Assembly (NCBI GenBank): GCA_026389845.1
Contig: JAPLHB010000186.1
Span: 57,944-121,943, forward strand
DNA from: Chloroflexota bacterium
Lineage (GTDB): Bacteria > Chloroflexota > Anaerolineae > CG2-30-64-16
Direction of reading: 5' to 3'
Length of the DNA: 64,000 bases
How positions within the stretch are numbered: position 1 is the stretch's first letter; each line of letters starts with the position of its first letter. The position numbers and the translations under genes were made by a program. This document shows, in pieces, positions 18,298 to 28,800 of the stretch. Below the pieces are notes generated by a model, which worked only from the letters and a program-made list of their open reading frames with translations, was not told where the DNA came from and ran no database searches.

Positions 18298-18436
18298 TGC
18301 CATCTGCCATCTGCCATCCGCCATTTGCCATCTGCCATCCGCCATTTGCCATCTGCTATCCGCCATTTGCCATCTGCCATCTGCCATCCGCCATCCGCCA
18401 TCTGCTATCCGCCATCTGCTATCCGCTATTCGCTAT
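18298..18436. repeat. 7-bp tandem array CTGCCAT/CCGCCAT, about 19 copies
   Basis: Degenerate 7-bp units (TGCCATC, CGCCATT, TGCTATC, CGCTATC) run for about 140 bp with no spacers. The helicase C-terminus (TDSE and stop) is encoded by the last units. A small relative lies at 35792-35812. The rest of the 18167-18425 gap shows no gene. Confidence 0.9.
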
Positions 18437-21365
18437 CGGTTGCCCCGTGCACCTCGCGCAGCAGCGCCGTCGCCAACGCCTTGGTATCCAGCGCGTATTC
18501 GTGCTCCAGCACCGGCCCAACGCAGCTTGGACAGCCGCGCTCGCAGGGACAGGCGGTCACCAGGTCGTAGGCCGCGGCCAGCAGATCGGGCATGGAGCCG
18601 TACATCTGCTCGGCATAGCCCACGCCCCCCGGCATCCTTTCGTAGAGCGTGATGGTCGGCCGCCCGGAGCCTGGGGCTTTCGGCTCGACCACCACGCCCA
18701 GATCGGCCGGGTCGCACATCAAGGTGAGCGGCGCCACGGCCGCCAGCAGCGCGGCCACGCCTCCCAGCCCGGTCCCTATGCGCACACTCGCCTCGGCGCG
18801 GCGATGACACGCCTGGCAAAGCGTCACCAGGTTCTCCAGCCGGTTCGCCGCCTGCCAGGCCTCCTGCGGGCCGAGGCCAGGGCGCAAGCTGGGGGCGGCT
18901 ACGAAGGCGCGGAAGGGGACGCGATGGTGGACGTCGTGTTGCCGCTGACTATCCGGCTCGGCCGCGCCGCAGTTTTGACACCGGCAGCCGTCACGGGCGC
19001 GCGCCGCGTTGCGTTGCGCCGGCCAATTCGGGCCGTAGTCATTCGGGTCCGAGAACCATTCGCCCGCCGCCTTCAGCCGCTCGATCAGCGCCTCCGAAAA
19101 CGTCAGCCAGCACGCTTGCGTATCGAGCGCCTGCTCCGGCAGATCAATCGTCCCGAAGCCGAGCATTTCGTTGGTGGAGCGGCGGAGGATGCGGTAGCCG
19201 GTGGCCTGGCTGATGACGCGGACGTCACCCCAGGAGACCTGGAAGCTGGATACTGGAATCTGGATACTGGAAACTGGAAGCTGGGGGGGATCAGCAGTCG
19301 GCGGTCGGCGGTCGTTTGTCATTCGTCGTTCGTCATCCGTCATCCCCCGCACCGCCAGCACCTCCACCGTCTCCCCGATGCTCGGCCGCGTGTAAAAATC
19401 CACTTCGACCGGCCGGACGTGGGCAATACCGGCGTCCCAGTCCAGGCGCTCGACCAGGTAGGTGACGCCCTCGTGGAGGTAGACCGCGCCCTGGTAGAGC
19501 AGGAGCGGGACGGAGAAACGATCCAGCTCACCGATGACCTGCGGTGCGCCCCGCGCGTCAGTCGTCTGGATCACCACCCGGTCGGGCGAGCCGGTGCGCA
19601 GGCCGATGGCGGCCGACGGGTTGCCATCGCCGGCCCAGTAGTAGCGGTCGCCGGCACGGTAGAGTTGGCCCGCGGCGACGAGATCGTCGAGCAACCTATC
19701 CCCCCCGGCCCCCCTTCCCTGCGAGGGAAGGGAGGAGGAACTCCCCCCGCTCTCCCCTGCCGGGGGAAAGCAGGGGGGCGGGGGGGTGAGAGAGGTTCCC
19801 ACCTCCATCGGCAACTCCGCAGCCGCGCACGCCAGGTGGCCGGCCAGGATGATTTCGTTGTCGGGGTTGAGTCGCGCGTGCTCGGGGCTGCGCGCCAGCA
19901 CGTAGTCGGGGTGGGCGACAATATATTGGTCGAGCGCGCTGGTCGTCGCGACCATCACGGCCACCGAAACGCCCTGGCGCCGCCCTGCGCGGCCCATCTG
20001 CTGCCGGGTGCTGGCGACTGTGCCCGGGTAGCCCGCCAACACCGCCGCACCCAGCGCACCGATGTCAATGCCCAGTTCCAGCGCGTTCGTCGCCACCACC
20101 CCGCGCACCGCCCCTTCCCGCAGCCCGCGTTCGATGTCGCGGCGTTCGGACGGCAAGTAGCCCCCCCGGTAACCGCGGATGGATTGCAGATTGCAGATTG
20201 CAGATTGCAGATTGGAGGTTGGAGATTGGAGATTGGAGATTGCGGAGCCATCCTCTGCGCTCTGCAATTTGCTGTTTTCGTTTTTCGTTTTTCGTTTTTC
20301 GTTTTGCGCTTCCCCTGAGTTCCCCTGAGTTCCTTCAGTTCCCTTCGCCCCGACAACTTCCCGCAAATGCGTGAGAACCAACTCTGTCGTCAGCCGCGCG
20401 CGGGCAAAGACGATCGTCTGGACGTCATGCGCCAGGAAATGTGCGGCCAGGTCGGCGGCTTCCAGGCTACTGCTCCGACGGATGCCCAGGGCGGGGTCGA
20501 GCAACGGCGGGTTGTAGAAGATGATCTCCCGCTCGCCCTGCGGTGCGGCGTTGCGATCTTCGCCGATCACCGTTACCGGCGCCTCGACCAACTGCTCGGC
20601 CAGGTGGACCGGGTTAGCGATGGTCGCCGAGGCCAATATGAACTGCGGCTCGCTCCCGTAGAACCGGCAGATGCGACGCAGCCGGCGCAAAACGTTTGCC
20701 ACGTGCGACCCGAACACCCCGCGGTAGACGTGCATTTCGTCAATCACCACCACGCGCAGGTTGGAGAAGAACGCCGCCCAGCGCGGATGCTGCGGCAGGA
20801 TACCGGCGTGGAGCATGTCGGGGTTGGAGAGGATGATGCGGGCCGCGTCGCGAATCTTGGCGCGCTGGGCCGAGGGGGTGTCGCCATCGTAAGTGGCAGC
20901 AGGGCAGCGGATAACCTCGGATAAGCGGATGGACTGTAGATCGTGCGAATCTATCCGCTTATCCGTTCCTATCCGTTGCCTTATCTCCCCCCCCACCAAC
21001 CCATTCAGCTCCGCCAATTGATCCTGCGCTAACGCCTTCGTCGGAAACAGATAGAGGCCGCGGGCGTGGGGATCGGCCAGGAGGCAATGGAGCACGGGTA
21101 GATTGTAGCAGAGCGTCTTGCCGCTGGCCGCGGGGGTGACGACGGCCACGTGCGCACCGGCCAATGCGGCCGCGACCGCCTCAGCCTGGTGGGTGTAGAG
21201 CTGGCCGATGCCGCGCTCTGCCAACGCGGCGACCAGCCGGCCGTCCAGCGCGGACGGGAACGCCGCGTACTGGGCCGGCTGGGCCGGTATGCGGCGCCAC
21301 GCGACCACGTTGCGCATGAAATGAAGATCGAGCCGCAAGGCCTGGAGCGCGCTTTCGACGGACAT
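18426..21365 (-). CDS. DEAD/DEAH helicase with HNH motif and DUF1998-like C-terminus
   Basis: Helicase motifs are present: TPAASGKTL (I), PTKALAQDQL (Ia), VVVIDEMH (II), LASATIANP (III), VVATNALELGIDIG and QQMGRAGRR (VI). The order and C-terminus resemble the YprA/MrfA family of DNA-repair helicases with a DUF1998 region, seen here in VGYAEQMYGSMPDLLAAA and ACPCERGCPSCVGP with four clustered cysteines. An HNH-like segment (CRCQNCGAAEPD, HDVHHRVPFRAF, LENLVTLCQACHRRAE) sits within that region near residue 800. The 979 residues include at least four repeat-derived in-frame insertions (about residues 125-152, 339-398, 523-559 and 674-710). Confidence 0.88.
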   Translation of the reverse strand: MSVESALQALRLDLHFMRNVVAWRRIPAQPAQYAAFPSALDGRLVAALAERGIGQLYTHQAEAVAAALAGAHVAVVTPAASGKTLCYNLPVLHCLLADPHARGLYLFPTKALAQDQLAELNGLVGGEIRQRIGTDKRIDSHDLQSIRLSEVIRCPAATYDGDTPSAQRAKIRDAARIILSNPDMLHAGILPQHPRWAAFFSNLRVVVIDEMHVYRGVFGSHVANVLRRLRRICRFYGSEPQFILASATIANPVHLAEQLVEAPVTVIGEDRNAAPQGEREIIFYNPPLLDPALGIRRSSSLEAADLAAHFLAHDVQTIVFARARLTTELVLTHLREVVGAKGTEGTQGNSGEAQNEKRKTKNENSKLQSAEDGSAISNLQSPTSNLQSAICNLQSIRGYRGGYLPSERRDIERGLREGAVRGVVATNALELGIDIGALGAAVLAGYPGTVASTRQQMGRAGRRQGVSVAVMVATTSALDQYIVAHPDYVLARSPEHARLNPDNEIILAGHLACAAAELPMEVGTSLTPPPPCFPPAGESGGSSSSLPSQGRGAGGDRLLDDLVAAGQLYRAGDRYYWAGDGNPSAAIGLRTGSPDRVVIQTTDARGAPQVIGELDRFSVPLLLYQGAVYLHEGVTYLVERLDWDAGIAHVRPVEVDFYTRPSIGETVEVLAVRGMTDDERRMTNDRRPPTADPPQLPVSSIQIPVSSFQVSWGDVRVISQATGYRILRRSTNEMLGFGTIDLPEQALDTQACWLTFSEALIERLKAAGEWFSDPNDYGPNWPAQRNAARARDGCRCQNCGAAEPDSQRQHDVHHRVPFRAFVAAPSLRPGLGPQEAWQAANRLENLVTLCQACHRRAEASVRIGTGLGGVAALLAAVAPLTLMCDPADLGVVVEPKAPGSGRPTITLYERMPGGVGYAEQMYGSMPDLLAAAYDLVTACPCERGCPSCVGPVLEHEYALDTKALATALLREVHGATDSE
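19236..19345. repeat. CTGGATACTGGAA and GTCGGCGGTCG repeats in frame in the helicase
   Basis: Direct words GGAAGCTGGATACTGGAATC and GGATACTGGAAACTGG, then GTCGGCGGTCGGCGGTCGTT and TTCGTCGTTCGTCATCC, are translated as a low-complexity helicase segment near residues 674-710. Confidence 0.75.
19690..19797. repeat. G/C-rich block repeat in frame in the helicase
   Basis: CCCCTTCCCTGCGAGGGAAG and CTGCCGGGGGAAAGCAGGGG are two adjacent short hairpins in C/G runs, translated as a Pro/Ser/Gly-rich stretch near residues 523-559. The family also occurs in queG, the methyltransferase and the first glcD-like gene. Confidence 0.8.
20174..20350. repeat. Three repeat types stacked in frame in the helicase
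   Basis: From left to right: ATTGCAGATTGCAGATTGC followed by GGAGATTGGAGATTGG, then repeated TTTTTCGTTTTTCG, then CCCCTGAGTTCCCCTGAGTT. They are translated as a Lys/Asn/Gln-rich stretch near residues 339-398, between helicase motifs III and V. Confidence 0.8.
20915..20985. repeat. GCGGATAACC / CTTATCCG inverted repeat in frame in the helicase
   Basis: TCGGATAAGCGGATGGAC and ATCTATCCGCTTATCCG are complementary arms about 20 bp apart, translated near residues 125-152. A related CGCGGATAA element lies in the nucleotidase-like gene at 59535-59612. Confidence 0.7.
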
Positions 21366-21420
21366 GGGGGGAATTATAAGCGCGTCACGAGATTTCTGAA
21401 AGATACAAGATGTGCCAGAC

Positions 21421-21450
21421 TTGGTCAGTGTGTCTGCCTTGTGATATGAT
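21421..21450 (+). promoter_or_regulatory. Candidate promoter of the amylase transcript
   Basis: TTGGTC (21421-21426) and TATGAT (21445-21450) are separated by 18 bp. If used, it gives a 5' leader of about 360 bases before the amylase start. The leader contains an imperfect hairpin around 21571-21600 (AGTAGCATCTG and CAGGTGCTACT). Confidence 0.4.
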
Positions 21451-21626
21451 TGTTATGCCGTGTTCCAGGCGCTCCCGGATGGAATCGCCGATCTGAGCCA
21501 GTTGCAGGGGTTTTAGCGCGGCAACTTCCGATTGTCGCGTTCTGCGCAATGCAATCTAGTGGACGTATGCTGGAGTAGCATCTGGGATATCTCAGGTGCT
21601 ACTTTCATTCATTCGGAGATCGCCCC

Positions 21627-21764
21627 ATGGCTCTGCTGCGTTACCTGGTCACGTTGATGCTCATTCTCGTTGTGTTGTTTGCAGGCAATATCTGTGGAAA
21701 CGCGCACACCGCGGGCGCCGGCGTTGATCGCTCGACCTCTCCAAGCGCCTACGCGATTCGGTGA
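21627..21764 (+). CDS. Small ORF with signal-peptide-like N-terminus (45 aa)
   Basis: An ATG eight bases after GGAG opens a 45-codon frame with a strongly hydrophobic stretch LLRYLVTLMLILVVLFAG followed by a polar tail, ending at TGA 21762-21764. It could encode a tiny exported peptide or be a leader ORF ahead of the amylase gene. No family is recognised, and the length leaves room for chance. Confidence 0.3.
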   Translation: MALLRYLVTLMLILVVLFAGNICGNAHTAGAGVDRSTSPSAYAIR

Positions 21765-21815
21765 CCTGACGGTTCTTCACAGCCGTGCGTCCATCTCGTT
21801 CTTGGGAGTTAATCT

Positions 21816-22667
21816 ATGCGTCGCTGGCATCTCCTTGGTTTGCTTCTATTGGGCATCGGGCTGGTGCTCGGCATCACCATTCCGACTCGGGCGCGATCGG
21901 GCGATCCCACAGGGGGGCTTCTCGCGCTGCGCAGTCAACCCTATCGGCTGCAGGGCGATAATAGCGTGCTGTGGGACTATCTCTACCACAACGCGCCCGG
22001 CTATGATCCTCAGCAGGAGTTCGTCCCCAACGACAGCTACACCTTCCGCAGCGTGGATGTCTCCGGCAACGTCTATCCCGACACCGCAGTGGACATTTAC
22101 ATCCTGGTGGATTGGCAAGACTTGACCACCGCGAATGTGCGCTATTGGGATGGCAGCGAGCATTGGGTTGCCATGTCTTGGGTCAAGAACATCACCGCGT
22201 CATTCCACAATCAGGCTTCACGCACGTACGACCTGTGGAAGGGCACGATTCCTGCTGCAGCGGCCGGCGCCACCGTCTGGTATCGAATCCAGGTCAACGA
22301 TGGCAGCGCCACAGCCTACCTTAAGGCAAACAACGGCCAGTACACGAATCCGCTCGGCCAGCGCGTCCACAGCAACGCCGACAGCGGCGACGACTACTCT
22401 TACACAGTCGTTGCCCGTCCCGCCTCGACGCCGACGTTCACCAGCACGGCCACGGCGACGATGACTTCAACATCGGAACCGACCTCAACCGCGACGCCGA
22501 CCGCAACTTCGACCGCAGAGCCGACCGAGACGCCCTCGCCGACCAGCACCGCGACTGCAACACCTGAACCGACCTCAACCGCGACGCCGACCGCAACTTC
22601 GACCGCGGAGCCGACCGCGACGCCCTCGCCGACCAGCACCGCGACTGCAACACCTGAACCGACCTAA
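21816..22667 (+). CDS. N-terminal fragment of giant double-GH13 amylase (premature stop)
   Basis: The fragment has a signal peptide (residues 1-27, MRRWHLLGLLLLGIGLVLG with a Ser/Ala cleavage region), an immunoglobulin-like carbohydrate-binding-type module (about residues 40-200; NSVLWDYLYHNAPGYD, YDLWKGTIPAAAAG) and a Thr/Pro/Ala linker of repeated EPTSTATPTATSTA units. It ends at TAA 22665-22667, where sister repeats read TCA (ACCTCAACC becomes ACCTAAACC). The same frame continues open for another 2,079 codons, so this is most likely the 5' part of one gene broken by a single substitution. Confidence 0.85.
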   Translation: MRRWHLLGLLLLGIGLVLGITIPTRARSGDPTGGLLALRSQPYRLQGDNSVLWDYLYHNAPGYDPQQEFVPNDSYTFRSVDVSGNVYPDTAVDIYILVDWQDLTTANVRYWDGSEHWVAMSWVKNITASFHNQASRTYDLWKGTIPAAAAGATVWYRIQVNDGSATAYLKANNGQYTNPLGQRVHSNADSGDDYSYTVVARPASTPTFTSTATATMTSTSEPTSTATPTATSTAEPTETPSPTSTATATPEPTSTATPTATSTAEPTATPSPTSTATATPEPT

Positions 22668-22805
22668 ACCGCGACGCCGACCGAGACTGCGGAGCCGACC
22701 GAGACGCCCACGCCGACCAGCACCGCGACTGCAACACCTGAACCGACCTCAACCGCGACGCCGACCCCGACCGCGACGGCAACGGCGACGCCGTGGGTAG
22801 GTGGG

Positions 22806-25800
22806 ATGTGGCCGGTGGGTGGGTCGGAGACGAGTGTTACCCAGGGCGATGCGTTCACGGTCTACGTGCAGGTCTGGGTTTCGGGCGTGACCGAGGGGGC
22901 GGGGCAGGGCGCGGGGGTGAGCTGCTCTCTGTATTGGGGCCGGGTGACGGCCTGGGACGGCGGCTGGAGCGACGTCACGACCACGGCGATGAGCGACAAT
23001 GCTGAGTTCAGCGGCGAGAACAACGATGAGTACATGGCGACGATCACGCCGGGGGCGGGACAGTACGAGTTCACGGCCTACTGCACCCACGACGGGACGG
23101 ACTACTGGCAGGAGGCCGGCAACGGCAAGCTGATCGTCGCTGCGCCGACTGCAACCCCGACCGCGACCGCAACCCCCACTGAGACCGCCACGGCGACCGC
23201 GACACCTGAACCGACGGCCACCTCCTCGGTTTGCAGCGGCGCGACGGCCGGCGACGGCAACATCGCCTACACCCATATTTATCATCTGGACACGGACCTG
23301 ACCTATCGCACGCCGACCGGCGACATCCCGGCTGACGGCTCGGCCATCTTGCGCCTGCGGACCTGCCACGACGACGTGCAAAGCGTCGAAGTGCTCGTCT
23401 GGAAGACCGGCGATCCGCTCGGCTCCCCGTCCTTCACTTACGCCGCGACCGCGACCCAGGACGGCGCTTACGACCTCTGGGAAGCGACCGTGCCCGGCCC
23501 CGGCTACGTGGTCAACCAGTGGTACCAGTTCCGCGTGACCGACGCGGCGGCGGTCGGCCAGTATCACCCGACCGGCACGAGCAACACCGGCGCCGGCGTC
23601 TGGTACGCCGGCGCGCTGGCGAACCCGTCGTGGAAGCTTGGCACCACCGCGTCCACCGGCCCCACCGTCACGCCGACCGCGACCGCCCCGGTCTCTTGCA
23701 CGGGCGCGGCGGCCGGCGACAGCAGCATCCGCCCGACAGGGGTTTACCACCTGGACACTGACCCGACCTGGCGTACCCCCACCGGCGACATCCTGCCCAC
23801 CGGCTCGGCCGCGCTGCGGTTACGCACCTGCCAGGGCGACGTGCAGGGGGTGAACATACTGGTATGGACCACCGGCGCGGGCGCCGTCCCGTCGTTCGTC
23901 TACACCGCGACCGTGGCCAGCAGCGACCCGACCGGCCCCTTCGACATCTGGGAGGCGACCATTCCTGGCCCCGGCTACAACATTGACCAATGGTACCAGT
24001 TCCGCCTGACCGACGGCACGGTCATCGGCCACTATCATCCGGTCAGCGGCAACACCGGGCCGGGCGTCTACGTCGCCAGCGCCAGCCCGGTGGATCCCTC
24101 GTGGAAACTGGGCACGACCGCCGCGCCGCCGGTGGACTACGTCGTCCCGAGCTGGATGAAAGACGCGGTCATCTACCAGATCTTCCCCGACCGCTTCCGT
24201 GACGGCGACCTGGCGAACAACGCCGCAGGCGCGACGGTCTACGGCCCCAACACGTGCAGCGGCTACTCCGGCGCGGGCGCGCCCGCGTGCGTCACGTCGC
24301 TGCACAGCAGTTGGAACGACCTGCCGGTGATGCCGGGCTACGGCATTGACTTCTTCGGCGGCGACTTCCAGGGCATCATTGACAAGATCAACGCGGGCTA
24401 CTTCAACGACCTGGGGGTGAACGTCCTCTACCTGAACCCGGTCTTCGCGGCGGCGTCGAACCACGGCTACGACACCAACAACTATTACCAGATCAACCCG
24501 CGCTACGGCGACCTGGCGAAGTTCGACGCGCTGATCACGGCCGCGAACAGCAAAGGGCTGCGCGTGATCCTGGACGGCGTATTCAACCACGCCGGCATGG
24601 ACAGCGTCTATATTGACAAGACAAAGACGTTGGGCGGCGCGTGCGCGTCGGCCAGCAGCCCGCTTCGCGCCTGGTTCACATCGGGGAGCAGTGGATCGGC
24701 CTTCGCCTGCGACGGCGGCTGGGGCTGGAAGGGCTGGTACAACTACGAAACGATCCCAGAGCTTGTGGATGAGAACGCCGACGTGCGCGACTTCTTCTAC
24801 CGCGGGGGCAGCAGCCAGAGCGCCGGCAGTATCCCCGTGACGCAGTACTGGCTGAACCGCGGGATCGCGGGCTGGCGCTTCGACGTGGCCCAGGACATCA
24901 CGCACGACTGGTGGCAGAACATGCGACCCTACCTCAAGGGTGAGAATACCAGCGGCACGGTGTACGGCGACAGTGAAGTCCTGATGCTCGGCGAGGTCAC
25001 GGGCGGCTGCTATTCATACCAGGACTTCGTCAACCAGGACGAGCTTGACTCGGCCATGAACTACTGTTTCCGCGACTGGACGCGCGACTACGCCAACGGC
25101 GGCAAGCCGAGCAGCTTCGACGCCTCGTTCCAATACCAGCGGTCGAAGCTGGCGCTGTCGCCGTGGTACGCCATGATGAACCTGGTGAGCAGCCACGACT
25201 CTCCGCGCATCCTCAGTCTGGTCAACGGCGACACGGCGCGGGTCAAGCTGGCCGTACTCCTCCAGATGACGCTGCCCGGCGCGCCGTCGGTCTACTACGG
25301 CGATGAGGTGGGCCTGCCCGGCAGCGGCGACCCCGACAACCGGCGCACCTATCCTTGGGCCGACAAGGGCGGCAGCCCCGACACTGACCTGTACGACCAC
25401 TTCAAGAAGGTCATCGGCATCCGGAATCAACATGCGGCCCTGCGCGGAGGCGACGTCCAGACGCTGCTGATTGATGACGCCAGCTACCTCTACAGCTACA
25501 TCCGCTGGGACGCGGCGGAGAAGATCGTCGTGGCGCTCAACAACGGCGGCGCCGGCGCCACGGCTGCCATCCCGGTCTCCGCGCACCTGGCCGACGGCAC
25601 CGTGCTGACCGACCTGCTGAACGGCGGGACAGTGACCGTCAGCGGCGGCCAGATCACGCTGCCGGTGGCTGCGCAGTGGGGCGGCATCCTGTGGACTGCT
25701 GCCGGCCCGGTTTCCACTTCGACGCCGACCCCAACAGCGACCGCCTCACCTACAGCGACCGCCACGCCTACGGCAACGCCGACTGCCACGGCTACCGAAG

Positions 25801-28800
25801 TAGGCGCCAACACAGCCACCCCGACTGCGACCGCTACCCAGACCGCGACGGCCACGGCCATCGCGACGGCGACCGCCACGGCCATCGTCACCCCGACGCC
25901 GACGGCTACTTCAACCGCAACCGCAACGGCCACCACGCCTGCGTCATCCTTGTGGGTGGGGAACCTGTTACCGACCAGCGGCTCCGCCAGCACGATTACT
26001 GCGGGTGGCACGTTCGATGTGTACGTCCAGGTATGGAAGAGCGGCGTCACGGAGGCCCAGGGGCAGGGTGCGGGTATCACCTGTAGCCTGTACTGGGGCC
26101 AGGTTTCCAGTTGGGGCGGCGGCTGGAGCAACGTCACGGACACGCCGATGACCTACAATGGCGATATCGGCAACAACGACGAGTACAAGGCGACCATCTC
26201 GCCCGCGGCCGGCCTGTACGAGTTCACCGCTTTCTGCACCGAAGCCGCTAATGGCGCGGTCAAGTGGAACGACAACTCTTCCGGCAACGGTAAGCTGACA
26301 GTCAGCCCGGGCGCGACGTCGTGCAGCGGCGCGTCGGTCGGCGACAACAACGTCTACTGGGCCGGGCTGTTCCACGATTCCTTCTCTGTCACCTACCGCA
26401 GCCCTATCGGGCCTGTTACCACCGGCCAGGGGACGGTGACGCTGCGCTTCCGCACCTGCGCGGACGACGTGGGCAGCGCCAGCATCCGCGTGTGGGACGA
26501 CCGCCTCAACACCGAGACGATCTCGGCGCTGACCGCGGATGGTACGGCCGTCGAAGCGGGTGTGGGCGCTGTGGCCTATTGGAAGATTGACCTGGCGATC
26601 CCCGCCAGCCCGGCGATCCTCTACTACGTCTTCCGGGCGACCGATGGGACGGCGACCGCCTACTATCGTGACGATGATCCGAAGTTCTACGGCGGCGGCT
26701 ATGGGACAGCCGAGGGGGATCAGAACACCGCGTACGGCAGCTCATACCAGCTCACCATCTATGACCCGGCCTTCAGCGTGCCGGCATGGATGCAGCGCGG
26801 CATCGTCTACCAGCTCTTCCCCGACCGCTTCCGCGATGGCGACACCGGTAACGATCCGGTCACCGAGCGCTTTTTCTACAACGAGGCAGGCGGCGCGATT
26901 GTGCGCTCGAATGCCACGACTTGGAACACCACCGTCTGCGACCCGCGCCAGACCGGCACCGCATGTACCGGCAAGTACAGCAGCAACTTCTACGGCGGCG
27001 ACCTGGCAGGCATTACCGAGAAGATCAACGCCGGCTACTTCAGCAGCCTGGGCGTGACGGTGCTCTATCTCAACCCGATCTTCCGCTCACCTTCCAACCA
27101 CAAGTACGACACAGCCGACTACTTGACGATTGACCCGGACTTCGGCACGTTAGCCGATTTCCAGGCGCTGGCGGCCGCGGCGCATGCCCACGGCATCGTG
27201 GTCATGCTCGACGGCGTCTTCAACCACGTTTCATCCGACAGCAAGTACTTCGACCGCTACGGCCGTGATACGACGGTCGGCGCATGTGAAGCGACCGCCT
27301 CGGCCTATCGTAACTGGTTCTATTTCTCCGACCTGTTTACGATCTCGAATCCTGGCTCGGATGATGGCGTGGCGGTGTTGTGCGCCGACAATCCGCCGGG
27401 GCGCACCTACGAGGCCTGGTACGGCTACTCGTCGCTGCCCAAGCTCCAGGCCAACACCTCGGCCGTGCGGAGCCTCATCTGGAGCAACGGCCTGAACTCG
27501 GTCGGGCCATACTGGACGCAGCAGGGCGCGTCGGGCTGGCGCTTCGACGTCGGCGGCGACGTGGACTGCGGCTTGACGTGCGACCCCGCCAACAACTACT
27601 GGGAAGGTTTCCGATCGGCCGTGCGTGACGCGGGCGTCACGGGCAAGACCGACGTGCTGATGCTCGGCGAGGAGTGGGGCGATGCCTCGGGCTGGCTGTT
27701 GGGCAACGAGTGGGACAGCGTGATGAACTACCGCTTCCGCTCGGCGGTCTTGAGTTGGCTCTTCACCGGCTGTTCGGGCAACGGCTGCACCGGGGGAACG
27801 GTTTTCGAGGATAACGACAGCAACGCCGGCAGTTCGAGCGGCGCCATCAGCTATGTCAGCCCGTCGCAGTTCAACGCGCGCCTGCGCTCGATCCAGGAAG
27901 ACTATCCCCCGATGGCGTGGAAGGCGATGATGAACCTGGAAGGTTCCCACGACACCAACCGGGTGCGCTTCCTGCTGAAGAAAGTCAACAACGACGACGA
28001 CACGGCCGCCGTGCAGCGGATGAAGGAGTGGTGGCTTTTTGCCTTCACGTATGCCGGCGCGCCGACCCTCTACTATGGCGACGAGATCGGCTTGAGCCAG
28101 GATGGCGTCTTTGGCAGCAGCAAATATGAGGACGATCCCTACAACCGGGCGCCCTTCCCCTGGGACGACACGCCGGGCAGCTTCACGGCCGATACGGCCA
28201 ACCTGCAAGCGTTTGCCCGCCAGATGGCAAGCATCCGCCAGAGCTACCGTGCGCTGCAGGATGGCGATGTGCAGCACGGCATGATTATCTCCGACACCGA
28301 GAAGGTCTATGGGTTCGGCCGGACGAACGGCAGCCAGACGGCGTTGATCGCCCTCCGGCGCTCCGATGGCGCACCGATCACCGTCACGTTCAGCGGCCTC
28401 AACGCCACGCCCTACAACCTGCCCGATGGCACGGTCATGGTCGAGGTAATCAACGGCGGCGTCTACACGGTGACAGGCGGCGCGGTCAACGTGCCGGTGA
28501 ACTCGAACTGGGGCGTCGTGCTGCTGGAGCAAGCCAAGATCGAGACGCCCCAAGCGCCCACGGTAGCGATCGCCCGCGCAGGGACCGGCGGCGCAGACGT
28601 CCAGCTCACCTGGGCGACAGTCTTCACCGACACGGCGACCGGCCCGGAGGTAGTCACAGGCTACCAGGTGCACCGGAGCACCAGCCCGTACTTCACGCCC
28701 GATGCGACTACGCTCCAACAGACGCTCACACCCCCTGCGTTCGGTGGAGCGACCTTCACGTGGACCGACGCCGGCAAGGTCGGCGACCCGGTCACGAATT

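Noticed and set aside
18298..18436. Array that could be mistaken for a CRISPR
   Set aside because: The units are 7 bp, contiguous and degenerate, with no spacers and no cas genes nearby.
21451..21626. Riboswitch in the long leader of the amylase transcript
   Set aside because: Only one imperfect hairpin near 21571-21600 was seen; no known riboswitch core could be matched by eye.
22400..22858. Minus-strand frames rich in Val/Ala/Gly repeats (AVGVAVEVGSGV type)
   Set aside because: They are the complement of the Thr/Pro/Ala linker of the amylase and have no start signals.
23820..24905. Minus-strand open frame of 361 codons opposite the first GH13 barrel
   Set aside because: Same reason; the plus strand carries clear GH13 motifs over the whole stretch.
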